The translations under genes were made by a program, and so were the position numbers. The notes under the pieces were generated by a model. The model saw nothing but the letters and a program-made list of their open reading frames with translations, was not told the origin of the DNA and did not search any database. A stretch of DNA of 28,229 bases from DASQPE01 sp041488455 (GTDB lineage: Bacteria > Gemmatimonadota > Gemmatimonadetes > Gemmatimonadales > GWC2-71-9): NCBI GenBank assembly GCA_041488455.1, contig JBGPPG010000031.1, forward strand, positions 1 through 28,229. Reading direction: 5' to 3'. Positions 1-6,576 of this stretch are shown one piece after another. How positions within the stretch are numbered: position 1 is the stretch's first letter; the number at the start of each line of letters is the position of its first letter.

Positions 1-720
1 ATCACCGCGCGCGGGCTCGAGCTGCTCCGGCGGGCCGATGTGGTCGTGTACGACCGGCTGGTGAGCCACGCGCTGCTCGACGAGGCGCCCCCGGAAGCGG
101 AGCTGGTCTACGCCGGCAAGGCGCCGGGCGGGCACTGCATGCAGCAGGAGGGCATCAACGCGCTACTGGTCCAGGAGGCGCGGACCGGCAAGTCCGTGGT
201 CCGGCTCAAGGGCGGCGATCCCTTCGTGTTCGGCCGGGGCGTCGAGGAGGCGCTCGCCTGCGCCGAAGCCGGCGTGCCGTGGGAGGTCGTGCCCGGCGTG
301 TCGAGCGTCATCGGGGTCACGGCCCGCGCGGCAATTCCGCTCACGACCCGGGGCTACGGCGGGAGCTTCGCCGTGGCCACCGCGCACCGGGCCGAGGATG
401 GTACCGACCCGCTCGACTGGGAGGCGCTCGCGCGCATGGACACGCTCGTGGTGCTGATGGGGGTCGAGCGGCTGGGCGAGGTAGTCGAGCGGCTGCGCGA
501 GCACGGCCGCGCGCCCGAGACGCCGATCGCGCTGGTGGAGAACGGCACGCTCCCGAACGAGCGGGTGGTGGAGGGCACGCTGGCCGACATCGTCGAGCGG
601 GCCACACGCGTGCGGGTCCGGCCGCCGGCCGTGATCGTCGTGGGAGAAGTCGTGCGGCTCCGCGCGGTACTGGCCGAGACGGCGGCCGCCGCCAGCCGGG
701 AGGCGCGCAATGTCGCTTGA
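1..720 (+). CDS. cobA: Uroporphyrinogen-III C-methyltransferase (SUMT), 5' truncated by window edge
   Basis: SUMT transfers two methyl groups from S-adenosylmethionine to uroporphyrinogen III to give precorrin-2, the branch point to siroheme and cobalamin, in the cytosol. The frame is open from base 1, and 239 residues are visible. About 20 N-terminal residues, including the GxGPGD motif, lie outside the window. Visible family motifs are VVVYDRLVS, the KGGDPFVFGRG block, the EVVPGVSSVIGVTARAAIP block, the TAH motif after the glycine-rich loop, and LVVLMGVERL. No CysG-type dehydrogenase/chelatase domain is fused at the visible end. The stop overlaps the start of the sulfate transporter ATPase by 11 bp. 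This placement suggests the methyltransferase supplies siroheme for sulfite reductase in a sulfate-assimilation operon. Family assignment is firm; the siroheme rather than cobalamin role is inferred from context. Confidence 0.95.
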   Translation: MTARGLELLRRADVVVYDRLVSHALLDEAPPEAELVYAGKAPGGHCMQQEGINALLVQEARTGKSVVRLKGGDPFVFGRGVEEALACAEAGVPWEVVPGVSSVIGVTARAAIPLTTRGYGGSFAVATAHRAEDGTDPLDWEALARMDTLVVLMGVERLGEVVERLREHGRAPETPIALVENGTLPNERVVEGTLADIVERATRVRVRPPAVIVVGEVVRLRAVLAETAAAASREARNVA

Positions 721-1831
721 GCGCCTGGACGCGCCCGCGATCCGCATCGAGAGCGTGACCAAGCGCTTCGGCCGCTTCACCGCGCTCGACGGCGTGACGC
801 TGGACGTGCCCGGCGGCGAGCTGGTGGCCCTGCTCGGGCCGTCCGGCTCCGGCAAGACGACGCTGCTCCGCGTGATCGCGGGGCTGGAGGCGCCCGACGG
901 CGGCCGCATCCTCTTCGGCGGCGAGGACGCCACGCCGCGGCACGCGCGCGACCGGCAGGTCGGCTTCGTCTTCCAACACTACGCTCTGTTCCGCCACATG
1001 ACGGTGTTCGAGAACGTGGCGTTCGGCCTCCGCGTGCGCCCGCGCCGGACCCGGCCCTCTCCGGCGGAGATCCGTTCCCGCGTCACCGAGCTGCTCGAGC
1101 TGGTCCAGCTCGCGCCCATGGCCGATCGCTATCCGGCGCAGCTCTCGGGCGGGCAGCGCCAGCGCGTGGGGCTCGCCCGCGCGCTCGCGGTGCGTCCCAA
1201 GGTGCTGCTGCTGGACGAGCCGTTCGGCGCGCTCGACGCCCAGGTACGAAAGGACCTGCGTCGCTGGCTCCGCCGGCTGCACAACGAGATCCGGATCACC
1301 AGCGTGTTCGTGACCCACGACCAGGACGAGGCCCTCGAGGTCGCCGACCGGGTGGTCGTCATGCACCGCGGGAAGATCGAGCAGATCGGCACGCCGGAGG
1401 AGGTCTATGACCGGCCCGCCACTCCGTTCGTCTATGGGTTCCTCGGCAGTGTGAACCTGTTCCACGGCCGGCTGACCGACGGCCGCATGCGGCTCGGCTC
1501 GAGCGAGCACGAGGCGCCGGACATGGCCGAGGTGGCGGACGGCCCGGCGCTGGCGTTCGTGCGCACGCACGAGGTGGAGATCGCCGTGGCCCCGAACGGC
1601 AGCACGTTCGAAGCCGTGGTGAGCCACGCGCGCGCGCTCGGGCCGTCGGTGCGGGTGGAGCTGGAGAGCCCGGAGCATCGGGGTCCGATCGAGGCCGAGC
1701 TTACGCGGGAGCGCTACGAGGAGCTCAAGCTGCGCCGGGGCGATCGGGTGTTCGTGCATCCCCGGCGCCTGCGGGTCTTCGTTCCGGCGGAGCCGTCGGC
1801 GCCGGCTCAGGACCCGGAGTGGGTGCTGTGA
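710..1831 (+). CDS. cysA: Sulfate/thiosulfate ABC transporter ATP-binding protein CysA
   Basis: This is the ATPase subunit that powers sulfate/thiosulfate import through the CysT-CysW channel on the cytoplasmic face of the inner membrane. It has 373 residues, normal for the family. Walker A GPSGSGKTT is at residues 43-51, followed by the Q-loop VFQHYALF, the signature LSGGQRQR near residue 143, Walker B LLLDEPFGALDA, and the H-loop FVTHDQDEALE. A C-terminal regulatory TOBE-like domain of roughly 130 residues follows. The start overlaps the methyltransferase end by 11 bp, so translational coupling is likely. The ATPase lies upstream of the binding protein and permeases, separated by a small gene and a porin, instead of at the operon end as in Escherichia coli. 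The sulfate assignment rests on these downstream partners. Confidence 0.93.
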   Translation: MSLERLDAPAIRIESVTKRFGRFTALDGVTLDVPGGELVALLGPSGSGKTTLLRVIAGLEAPDGGRILFGGEDATPRHARDRQVGFVFQHYALFRHMTVFENVAFGLRVRPRRTRPSPAEIRSRVTELLELVQLAPMADRYPAQLSGGQRQRVGLARALAVRPKVLLLDEPFGALDAQVRKDLRRWLRRLHNEIRITSVFVTHDQDEALEVADRVVVMHRGKIEQIGTPEEVYDRPATPFVYGFLGSVNLFHGRLTDGRMRLGSSEHEAPDMAEVADGPALAFVRTHEVEIAVAPNGSTFEAVVSHARALGPSVRVELESPEHRGPIEAELTRERYEELKLRRGDRVFVHPRRLRVFVPAEPSAPAQDPEWVL

Positions 1832-1891
1832 GCGGGGCGCGTTGCCGCTGTTGCTGTCGAGGCGGGGGACACGTGCGCACATAGGCTCGGC

Positions 1892-1976
1892 GGTTCGAAT
1901 ACTTGGCGACCAGGCGGTCGCTCGAACCAACGCCCCGGGCCGGCACCACCGAGCCCGGGGCGATTCGTTTGGCGAC
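1892..1976 (+). promoter_or_regulatory. Candidate structured 5' leader RNA (possible cis-regulatory element) before the DUF2292 gene
   Basis: GGTTCGA (1892-1898) pairs with TCGAACC (1922-1928). Inside it, GCGACC (1906-1911) pairs with GGTCGC (1916-1921) around a 4-nt AGGC loop. This leaves a one-sided 7-nt bulge (1899-1905). A second hairpin follows at once: CGCCCCGGGC (1931-1940) pairs perfectly with GCCCGGGGCG (1953-1962) around a 12-nt loop. The octamer TTGGCGAC at 1903-1910 recurs at 1969-1976, so GTCGC at 1917-1921 could pair with either copy, a possible alternative fold. The structure ends about 11 nt before the ribosome-binding site of the next gene. It matches no riboswitch I can name. 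The second hairpin could instead be an attenuator or a terminator lacking a U-tract. Confidence 0.45.
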
Positions 1977-1996
1977 AGAACGGAGACGGAGGAGGA

Positions 1997-2188
1997 ATGG
2001 GCGGACCGACATACTCGACCACCCACGGCGACGGATTGGATCCGGCGCTCGCCGGCGCGCTCGCCGCTGCGCTGCGCGGGCTCAGGTTCGGCTCGCTCGA
2101 GGTCGTCGTGCACGACTCGCGGGTGGTGCAGCTCGAGCGGCGGGAGAAGGTTCGCTTCCCCACGACAGAGGGGCGCGCGGAGCGATGA
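1997..2188 (+). CDS. Small DUF2292 / YezD-family protein
   Basis: This 63-residue protein has the DUF2292 core: a predicted helix ALAAALRGLRFGSLEV, the strand VVVHDSRVVQLER, and a short basic tail beginning REKVRF. The family is small, cytosolic and uncharacterised; as I recall it is often found beside sulfur-assimilation genes. A strong Shine-Dalgarno stretch, GGAGGAGG at 1988-1995, sits directly before the ATG, supporting this start. The gene lies between the CysA ATPase gene and the porin, with a folded leader sequence ahead of it. Its role is unknown. A regulatory or accessory function in sulfate uptake is inferred from position only. It is short enough for automatic gene callers to miss. 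Confidence 0.7.
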   Translation: MGGPTYSTTHGDGLDPALAGALAAALRGLRFGSLEVVVHDSRVVQLERREKVRFPTTEGRAER

Positions 2189-2255
2189 GCAAGAGTGGCA
2201 TTGTCGAATCAGCCGACCGGATCGCCGGAGGCCCTCACTCGAGAAGGAGGGTTAC

Positions 2256-3641
2256 GTGCGAGCGGTCGAATGGCAACGTGTGGTGCTGGCCTTTACCGTG
2301 GCGGGCGGCCTGATCGCCGGGCGGGCGCGGGGCGCGCATGCGCAGCAGGACTCCACGCCGTCGGTGGACGAGCGGCTCAAGGACCTGGATCAGCAGATCC
2401 GGATCCTCAAGCGGCAGCGCGAGCTGGAGCGGGACAACCTGGAAGCGGCCGGGAAGGATCGGCCGAAGGTCACCGCGGGCAAGGACGGGTTCTGGCTGCG
2501 CTCGGCGGACGGCGCGTTCGCGCTGCACGTCGGCGGCTACATCCAGGCCGACAGCCGGACCTTCCTCGACGACAAGAGCGTCTCGCTCAACAACGTGTTC
2601 CTGCTCCGGCGGATCCGGCCGCTGTTCGAGGGCACGGTGTTCAAGTACTTCGACTTCCGCATCCTGCCCGACTGGGGCGGCGGGACCGCGGTCATCCAGG
2701 ACGCGTACATCGTGGGACGCGTGAGCAAGGAGTTCCAGGTGAAGGCCGGAAAGTTCAAGGGCCCCGTGGGACTCGAGCGGCTTCAGTCAGCGCTGGACAT
2801 CGCCTTCATCGAGCGCGCGTTCCCCACCGCGCTCGTGCCCAACCGCGATCTCGGCTTCGCGCTCGCCGGCGACATCGGCGGCGCGATCCTGCACTACGAT
2901 GTCGGCATCTTCGACGGCACGGTGGACGGCGGCAGCGTGGATACGGACACGGGGGATAACAAGGACGGGGAAGGCCGCCTGTACGTGACACCGTTCGCGG
3001 GCTCGGGCGTCGCGGTCGTCGAGGGGCTGAGCGTGGGCGCGGGCGGAACCGTCGGGGAGGAGCACGGGACGCCGGCGGCCTCCGCGCTCACCACGTACAA
3101 GACGCCGGGCCAGAACACGTTCTTCAGCTACCGCAACGACGCGACGGCCGCCGGCAGCGCGGTGGCCAACGGACGGCGGTGGCGCGTCTCGCCCCAGGCG
3201 TACTGGCACTACGGCCCCGCGGGCCTGCTCGGCGAGTGGGTCAAGTCTTCCCAGGTCGTGACCCGCGGAGCCACGACGGCGACGATCGGGGCCAAGGCCT
3301 GGCAGGCGCTCGGGACGTTCGCGCTCACGGGCGAGGCCGCCAGCTTCACGGGCCTGAAGCCGAACAGGCCCGTGGACCAGAAGGGCGGCTTCGGCGCCAT
3401 CGAGCTGGTGGCGCGCTACAGCGAGCTCCGGGTGGGCGACGAGACGTTCCCGACGTTCGCGGACCCGGCCAAGTCCGCACGGACGGCCAAGGAATGGGCG
3501 ATCGGGCTCAACTGGTACCCCGAGCGCCGGATCAAGATCGCGGTCAACTACGGGCAGACGAGCTTCGAGGGCGGCGCCGCCGCGGGCGGCGATCGCGAGG
3601 ACGAGAAGGCGCTGCTGACCCGCTTCCAGGTGGCGTTCTGA
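2256..3641 (+). CDS. Outer-membrane oxyanion porin, OprO/OprP-type (phosphate-selective porin family)
   Basis: This is a predicted trimeric outer-membrane beta-barrel for anion uptake. The chosen start is GTG, because AAGGAGG at 2244-2250 lies 5 nt ahead of it. The protein then has 461 residues. The N-terminus is a signal peptide (VVLAFTVAGGLIAG core) with likely cleavage after AHA near residue 27. A short predicted coiled coil follows (VDERLKDLDQQIRILKRQRE). The barrel region begins about residue 70 with FWLRSADGAFALHVGGYIQ and includes NNVFLLRRIRPLFEGTVFKY and VKAGKFKGPVGLERL, typical of the Porin_O_P family. The chain ends in an aromatic residue (FQVAF), the usual BAM-targeting signature of outer-membrane barrels. 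The frame stays open upstream to about 1842, but no good start or ribosome-binding site supports that extension. Sulfate as substrate is inferred from the surrounding ABC transporter genes. Confidence 0.85.
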   Translation: MRAVEWQRVVLAFTVAGGLIAGRARGAHAQQDSTPSVDERLKDLDQQIRILKRQRELERDNLEAAGKDRPKVTAGKDGFWLRSADGAFALHVGGYIQADSRTFLDDKSVSLNNVFLLRRIRPLFEGTVFKYFDFRILPDWGGGTAVIQDAYIVGRVSKEFQVKAGKFKGPVGLERLQSALDIAFIERAFPTALVPNRDLGFALAGDIGGAILHYDVGIFDGTVDGGSVDTDTGDNKDGEGRLYVTPFAGSGVAVVEGLSVGAGGTVGEEHGTPAASALTTYKTPGQNTFFSYRNDATAAGSAVANGRRWRVSPQAYWHYGPAGLLGEWVKSSQVVTRGATTATIGAKAWQALGTFALTGEAASFTGLKPNRPVDQKGGFGAIELVARYSELRVGDETFPTFADPAKSARTAKEWAIGLNWYPERRIKIAVNYGQTSFEGGAAAGGDREDEKALLTRFQVAF

Positions 3642-3688
3642 GCGCGCCCGCCAACGACACTCGACCCTTGCAGACGGAGAATCGCATC

Positions 3689-4888
3689 ATGGCACCGTCA
3701 CACAAGAAGACGAACAGCGCGCCAGCAACGAGCTCGGCGGGCACTGCTGGACATGGCGCCGGATCGGGACCGGCCCCGGGGAGCCCCGGCCGAGTGAGCG
3801 CCGTGCTGGGGCGGCTCATCGGCGGGGCGAACGAAAAGGCCAAGCGCATCCACGCGCAGGCCGCGCGGGTGAGCCTGATCGTTCCGCTCGCCCTGGCTCC
3901 ACTGGCCCTCGCTGTGGCTGGCGGCCTCGTGGCGCAGGCCGCGCCCAAGGCCGTCACACTGCTCAACGTCTCCTACGACCCGACCCGCGAGCTGTACCAG
4001 GACGTGAACACAGCGTTCGCCGCGTTCTGGAAGGCGAAGACGGGTCAGGAGGTGACCATCCAGCAGTCGCACGGCGGGTCGGGGAAACAGGCCCGCGCCG
4101 TGATCGACGGGCTCAAGGCCGACGTGGTGACCCTCGCGCTGGCGTACGACATCGATGCGATCGAGGACCGCGGGCTCGTCGCGAAGGGATGGCAGACGCG
4201 CCTGCCCGAAAACAGCTCGCCCTACACGTCCACCATCGTACTGCTGGTGCGCAAGGGGAACCCCAAGCAGATCAAGGACTGGGACGATCTCGTGCGGCCG
4301 GGCGTCTCCGTGATCACGCCGAATCCCAAGACCAGCGGCGGCGCCCGCTGGAACTATCTCGCCGCCTGGGGCTACGCGCTCCAGCGCTGGAATGGCGACG
4401 AGAACAAGGCGCGGGAGTTCGTCACCCGGCTGTACCACAACGTCCCCGTGCTCGACAGCGGCGCGCGCGGCGCCACCACGACGTTCGTGGAGCGAGGCAT
4501 CGGGGACGTGTTCATCGCCTGGGAGAACGAGGCGCTGCTCGCAATGAAGCAGCTCGGCGCGGGGAAGTTCGAGATCGTCTACCCGTCGCGCAGCATCCTG
4601 GCGGAGCCGCCGGTCGCCGTGGTGGACAAGGTGGTGGACAAGCGCGGCACGCGGGCGGTGGCGCAGGCCTATCTCGAGTTCCTTTACTCCGAGCAGGGCC
4701 AGGACGTGGCCGGGCGGGACTTCTACCGGCCGCGCTCCCCTACGGCCGCGGCCAAGTACGCGGCGCAGTTCCCCAAGCTCAATCTGTTCACGATCGACGA
4801 GGTCTTCGGCGGGTGGCGGGAGGCGCAGGCCGTACACTTCGCCGACGGCGGGATCTTCGATCAGATCTACCAGCCGGGCAAGGCGTAG
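3689..4888 (+). CDS. Sulfate ABC transporter substrate-binding protein (Sbp/CysP family)
   Basis: This is the periplasmic sulfate-binding component feeding CysT-CysW-CysA. From the ATG it has 399 residues. The family core begins near residue 91 with VTLLNVSYDPTRELYQDVN and continues with SHGGSGKQARAVIDGL, DVVTLALAYDIDAI, NPKTSGGARWNYLAAWGYAL, DSGARGATTTFVERGIGDV, and the C-terminal FPKLNLFTIDEVFGGW block. These are characteristic of sulfate-binding proteins. Ahead of the hydrophobic export segment (about residues 63-83) is an unusually long, Ser/Gly/Ala-rich, basic stretch of about 60 residues. A later GTG start at 3794 or 3803 would give a more usual signal peptide. GGAG at 3676-3679 supports the ATG moderately. 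The start is therefore uncertain, but function is clear. The next gene starts 12 nt downstream. Confidence 0.92.
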   Translation: MAPSHKKTNSAPATSSAGTAGHGAGSGPAPGSPGRVSAVLGRLIGGANEKAKRIHAQAARVSLIVPLALAPLALAVAGGLVAQAAPKAVTLLNVSYDPTRELYQDVNTAFAAFWKAKTGQEVTIQQSHGGSGKQARAVIDGLKADVVTLALAYDIDAIEDRGLVAKGWQTRLPENSSPYTSTIVLLVRKGNPKQIKDWDDLVRPGVSVITPNPKTSGGARWNYLAAWGYALQRWNGDENKAREFVTRLYHNVPVLDSGARGATTTFVERGIGDVFIAWENEALLAMKQLGAGKFEIVYPSRSILAEPPVAVVDKVVDKRGTRAVAQAYLEFLYSEQGQDVAGRDFYRPRSPTAAAKYAAQFPKLNLFTIDEVFGGWREAQAVHFADGGIFDQIYQPGKA

Positions 4889-4900
4889 GAGCGAGCGGCG

Positions 4901-5728
4901 ATGAGCTTCGTCCGGCGGAGCGTGCTCCCGGGGTTCGGGCCGGCCCTCGGATTCACGCTGACGTATCTCGGGCTCATCGTGCTGATCCCGCTCGCGACCG
5001 TCGTCTTCCGGAGCGCGGGTCTGGGCTGGCACGCGTTCTGGGAGACGGTCACCGCGCCCAGGGTGCTGGCGTCGTACCGGCTCAGCTTCGGCGCGTCGTT
5101 CATCGGCGCGCTCATCAACTCGGTCTTCGGCGTGCTCGCGGCCTGGGTGCTCACGCGCTATCGCTTTCCCGGCCGGCGGATCATGGACGCGCTGGTCGAC
5201 CTTCCGTTTGCCTTGCCGACAGCAGTCGCCGGAATCGCGCTCACCACGCTCTACGCGCCCAACGGCTGGATCGGGTCGCGGCTGACCCCGCTCGGCATCC
5301 AGGTGGCCTACGCGCCCCTGGGCGTGGTGCTCGCGCTCACGTTCATCGGGCTTCCGTTCGTGGTGCGCACGGTGCAGCCGGTGCTCCAGGATCTCGAGGT
5401 GGAGCTGGAGGAGGCGGCCGCGAGCCTCGGCGCAAGCCGTTGGCAGACGTTCCGCCGCGTGCTCCTCCCCGCGCTGGCGCCGGCCATCCTCACCGGCTTT
5501 GCCCTCTCGTTCGCGCGGGCCATCGGGGAGTACGGCTCGGTCGTGTTCATCTCGGGGAACATGCCGCTCCGCACCGAGATCGCCCCGCTCCTCATCATGA
5601 CCAAGCTGGAGCAGTTCGACTACGCCGGGGCCACCGCAATCGCCGTGGTCATGCTGGTGGTGTCGTTCACCCTCCTGCTCGCGATCAACCTGCTCCAGTG
5701 GGCCGGCCGCCGCCGGGCCACCGCCTGA
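4901..5728 (+). CDS. cysT: Sulfate ABC transporter permease CysT (CysU)
   Basis: This is one of two inner-membrane permease subunits of the sulfate/thiosulfate importer. It has 275 residues with six or so hydrophobic segments. The first is LGLIVLIPLATVVF near residue 23; others include GALINSVFGVLAAWVLTRY, LPFALPTAVAGIALTTLYA and PLGVVLALTFIGLPFVV. The EAA loop that contacts the ATPase is clear: EEAAASLGASRWQTFRRVL. The motifs FSLSFARAIGEYG-like (FALSFARAIGEYGSVVFISG) and LPTAVAGI distinguish the sulfate/molybdate permease group. AGGAG at 4888-4892, overlapping the stop of the binding-protein gene, is a good ribosome-binding site for this ATG. The permease ends 1 nt before cysW, so the two are surely co-translated from one message. 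Confidence 0.94.
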   Translation: MSFVRRSVLPGFGPALGFTLTYLGLIVLIPLATVVFRSAGLGWHAFWETVTAPRVLASYRLSFGASFIGALINSVFGVLAAWVLTRYRFPGRRIMDALVDLPFALPTAVAGIALTTLYAPNGWIGSRLTPLGIQVAYAPLGVVLALTFIGLPFVVRTVQPVLQDLEVELEEAAASLGASRWQTFRRVLLPALAPAILTGFALSFARAIGEYGSVVFISGNMPLRTEIAPLLIMTKLEQFDYAGATAIAVVMLVVSFTLLLAINLLQWAGRRRATA

Positions 5729-5729
5729 C

Positions 5730-6554
5730 ATGGCCGCTAGCGTCGCGATCGGCGAGTCGCGTCTGGTGCGCTGGTCGCTCACCGCGATCGCGCTCGCCTT
5801 CCTGGCGGCGTTTCTCGTCCTGCCGCTCGCGTCGGTCTTCGCCGAGGCGCTGGCGAAAGGGTGGGCCGCCTACGGCAGGGCGCTGGTGACACCCGAGGCG
5901 CTGGCGGCCGTGCGGCTCACGCTGCTCGCGGCCGGGATCGCGGTGCCGCTCAACCTGATCTTCGGCGTCGCGGCCGCGTGGGCGATCGCGAAGTTCCGCT
6001 TTCCCGGCCGGAACTTCCTGCTCACCCTGATCGACCTGCCCTTCGCCGTCTCCCCGGTGATCTCGGGCATGATCTACGTGCTGCTCTTCGGCGCCCAGGG
6101 CTGGCTCGGCCCGTGGCTCGCGGACCGGGACATCTCGATCATCTTCGCGGTGCCGGGGATCGTGCTGGCGACGATCTTCGTGACCTTCCCCTTCGTGGCG
6201 CGGGAGCTGATCCCGCTGATGGAAGAGCAGGGGACGGAGGACGAAGAGGCGGCGATCGTGCTGGGAGCGAGCGGCTGGCAGACGTTCCGGCGGGTCACGC
6301 TGCCGAACATCAAATGGGGCCTGCTCTACGGGGTGATCCTCTGCAACGCCCGCGCGATGGGCGAGTTCGGGGCGGTGTCGGTCGTGTCGGGCCACATCCG
6401 CGGTGTCACCAACACGATGCCGCTCCACGTGGAGATCCTGTACAACGAGTACGACTTCGTCGGAGCGTTCGCGGTCGCGTCCCTGCTCACCCTCCTGGCA
6501 ATCGTGACCCTCACCGCCAAGACCCTGGTCGAGTGGCGCCTGCGGCGCGACTAA
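5730..6554 (+). CDS. cysW: Sulfate ABC transporter permease CysW
   Basis: This is the second inner-membrane permease of the sulfate importer, pairing with CysT. It has 274 residues. Hydrophobic segments include IALAFLAAFLVLPLASVFAE near the N-terminus, PLNLIFGVAAAWAIAKF, LPFAVSPVISGMIYVLLFG and VPGIVLATIFVTFPFVAREL. The EAA loop reads EEAAIVLGASGWQTFRRVT. The sequence ARAMGEFGAVSVVSGHIRG and the following NTMPLHVEILYNEYDFVGAF block are typical of CysW. It starts one base after the CysT stop. It is the last gene of the sulfate operon, since the next gene is convergent and ends 22 bp away. No terminator hairpin is evident in that short gap. Confidence 0.94.
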   Translation: MAASVAIGESRLVRWSLTAIALAFLAAFLVLPLASVFAEALAKGWAAYGRALVTPEALAAVRLTLLAAGIAVPLNLIFGVAAAWAIAKFRFPGRNFLLTLIDLPFAVSPVISGMIYVLLFGAQGWLGPWLADRDISIIFAVPGIVLATIFVTFPFVARELIPLMEEQGTEDEEAAIVLGASGWQTFRRVTLPNIKWGLLYGVILCNARAMGEFGAVSVVSGHIRGVTNTMPLHVEILYNEYDFVGAFAVASLLTLLAIVTLTAKTLVEWRLRRD

Positions 6555-6576
6555 CCGCGACGGGGTGCCACCGGCG

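Noticed and set aside
1888..1930. tRNA T-arm-like GGTTCGAAT at 1892
   Set aside because: No acceptor stem, D-arm or anticodon arm can be built around it; the sequence folds better as a local hairpin.
1842..2255. Open frame extending the porin upstream by 138 codons
   Set aside because: The extension has no ribosome-binding site or family similarity and overlaps the DUF2292 gene; the signal peptide and strong Shine-Dalgarno fix the start at 2256.
3698..5782. Very long antisense frame (694 codons) opposite the sulfate-binding protein and cysT
   Set aside because: Charged, low-complexity composition typical of the reverse strand of GC-rich genes; the forward genes are clearly recognised.
6555..6576. 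Terminator between convergent cysW and the protease gene
   Set aside because: The 22-bp gap contains no convincing inverted repeat.
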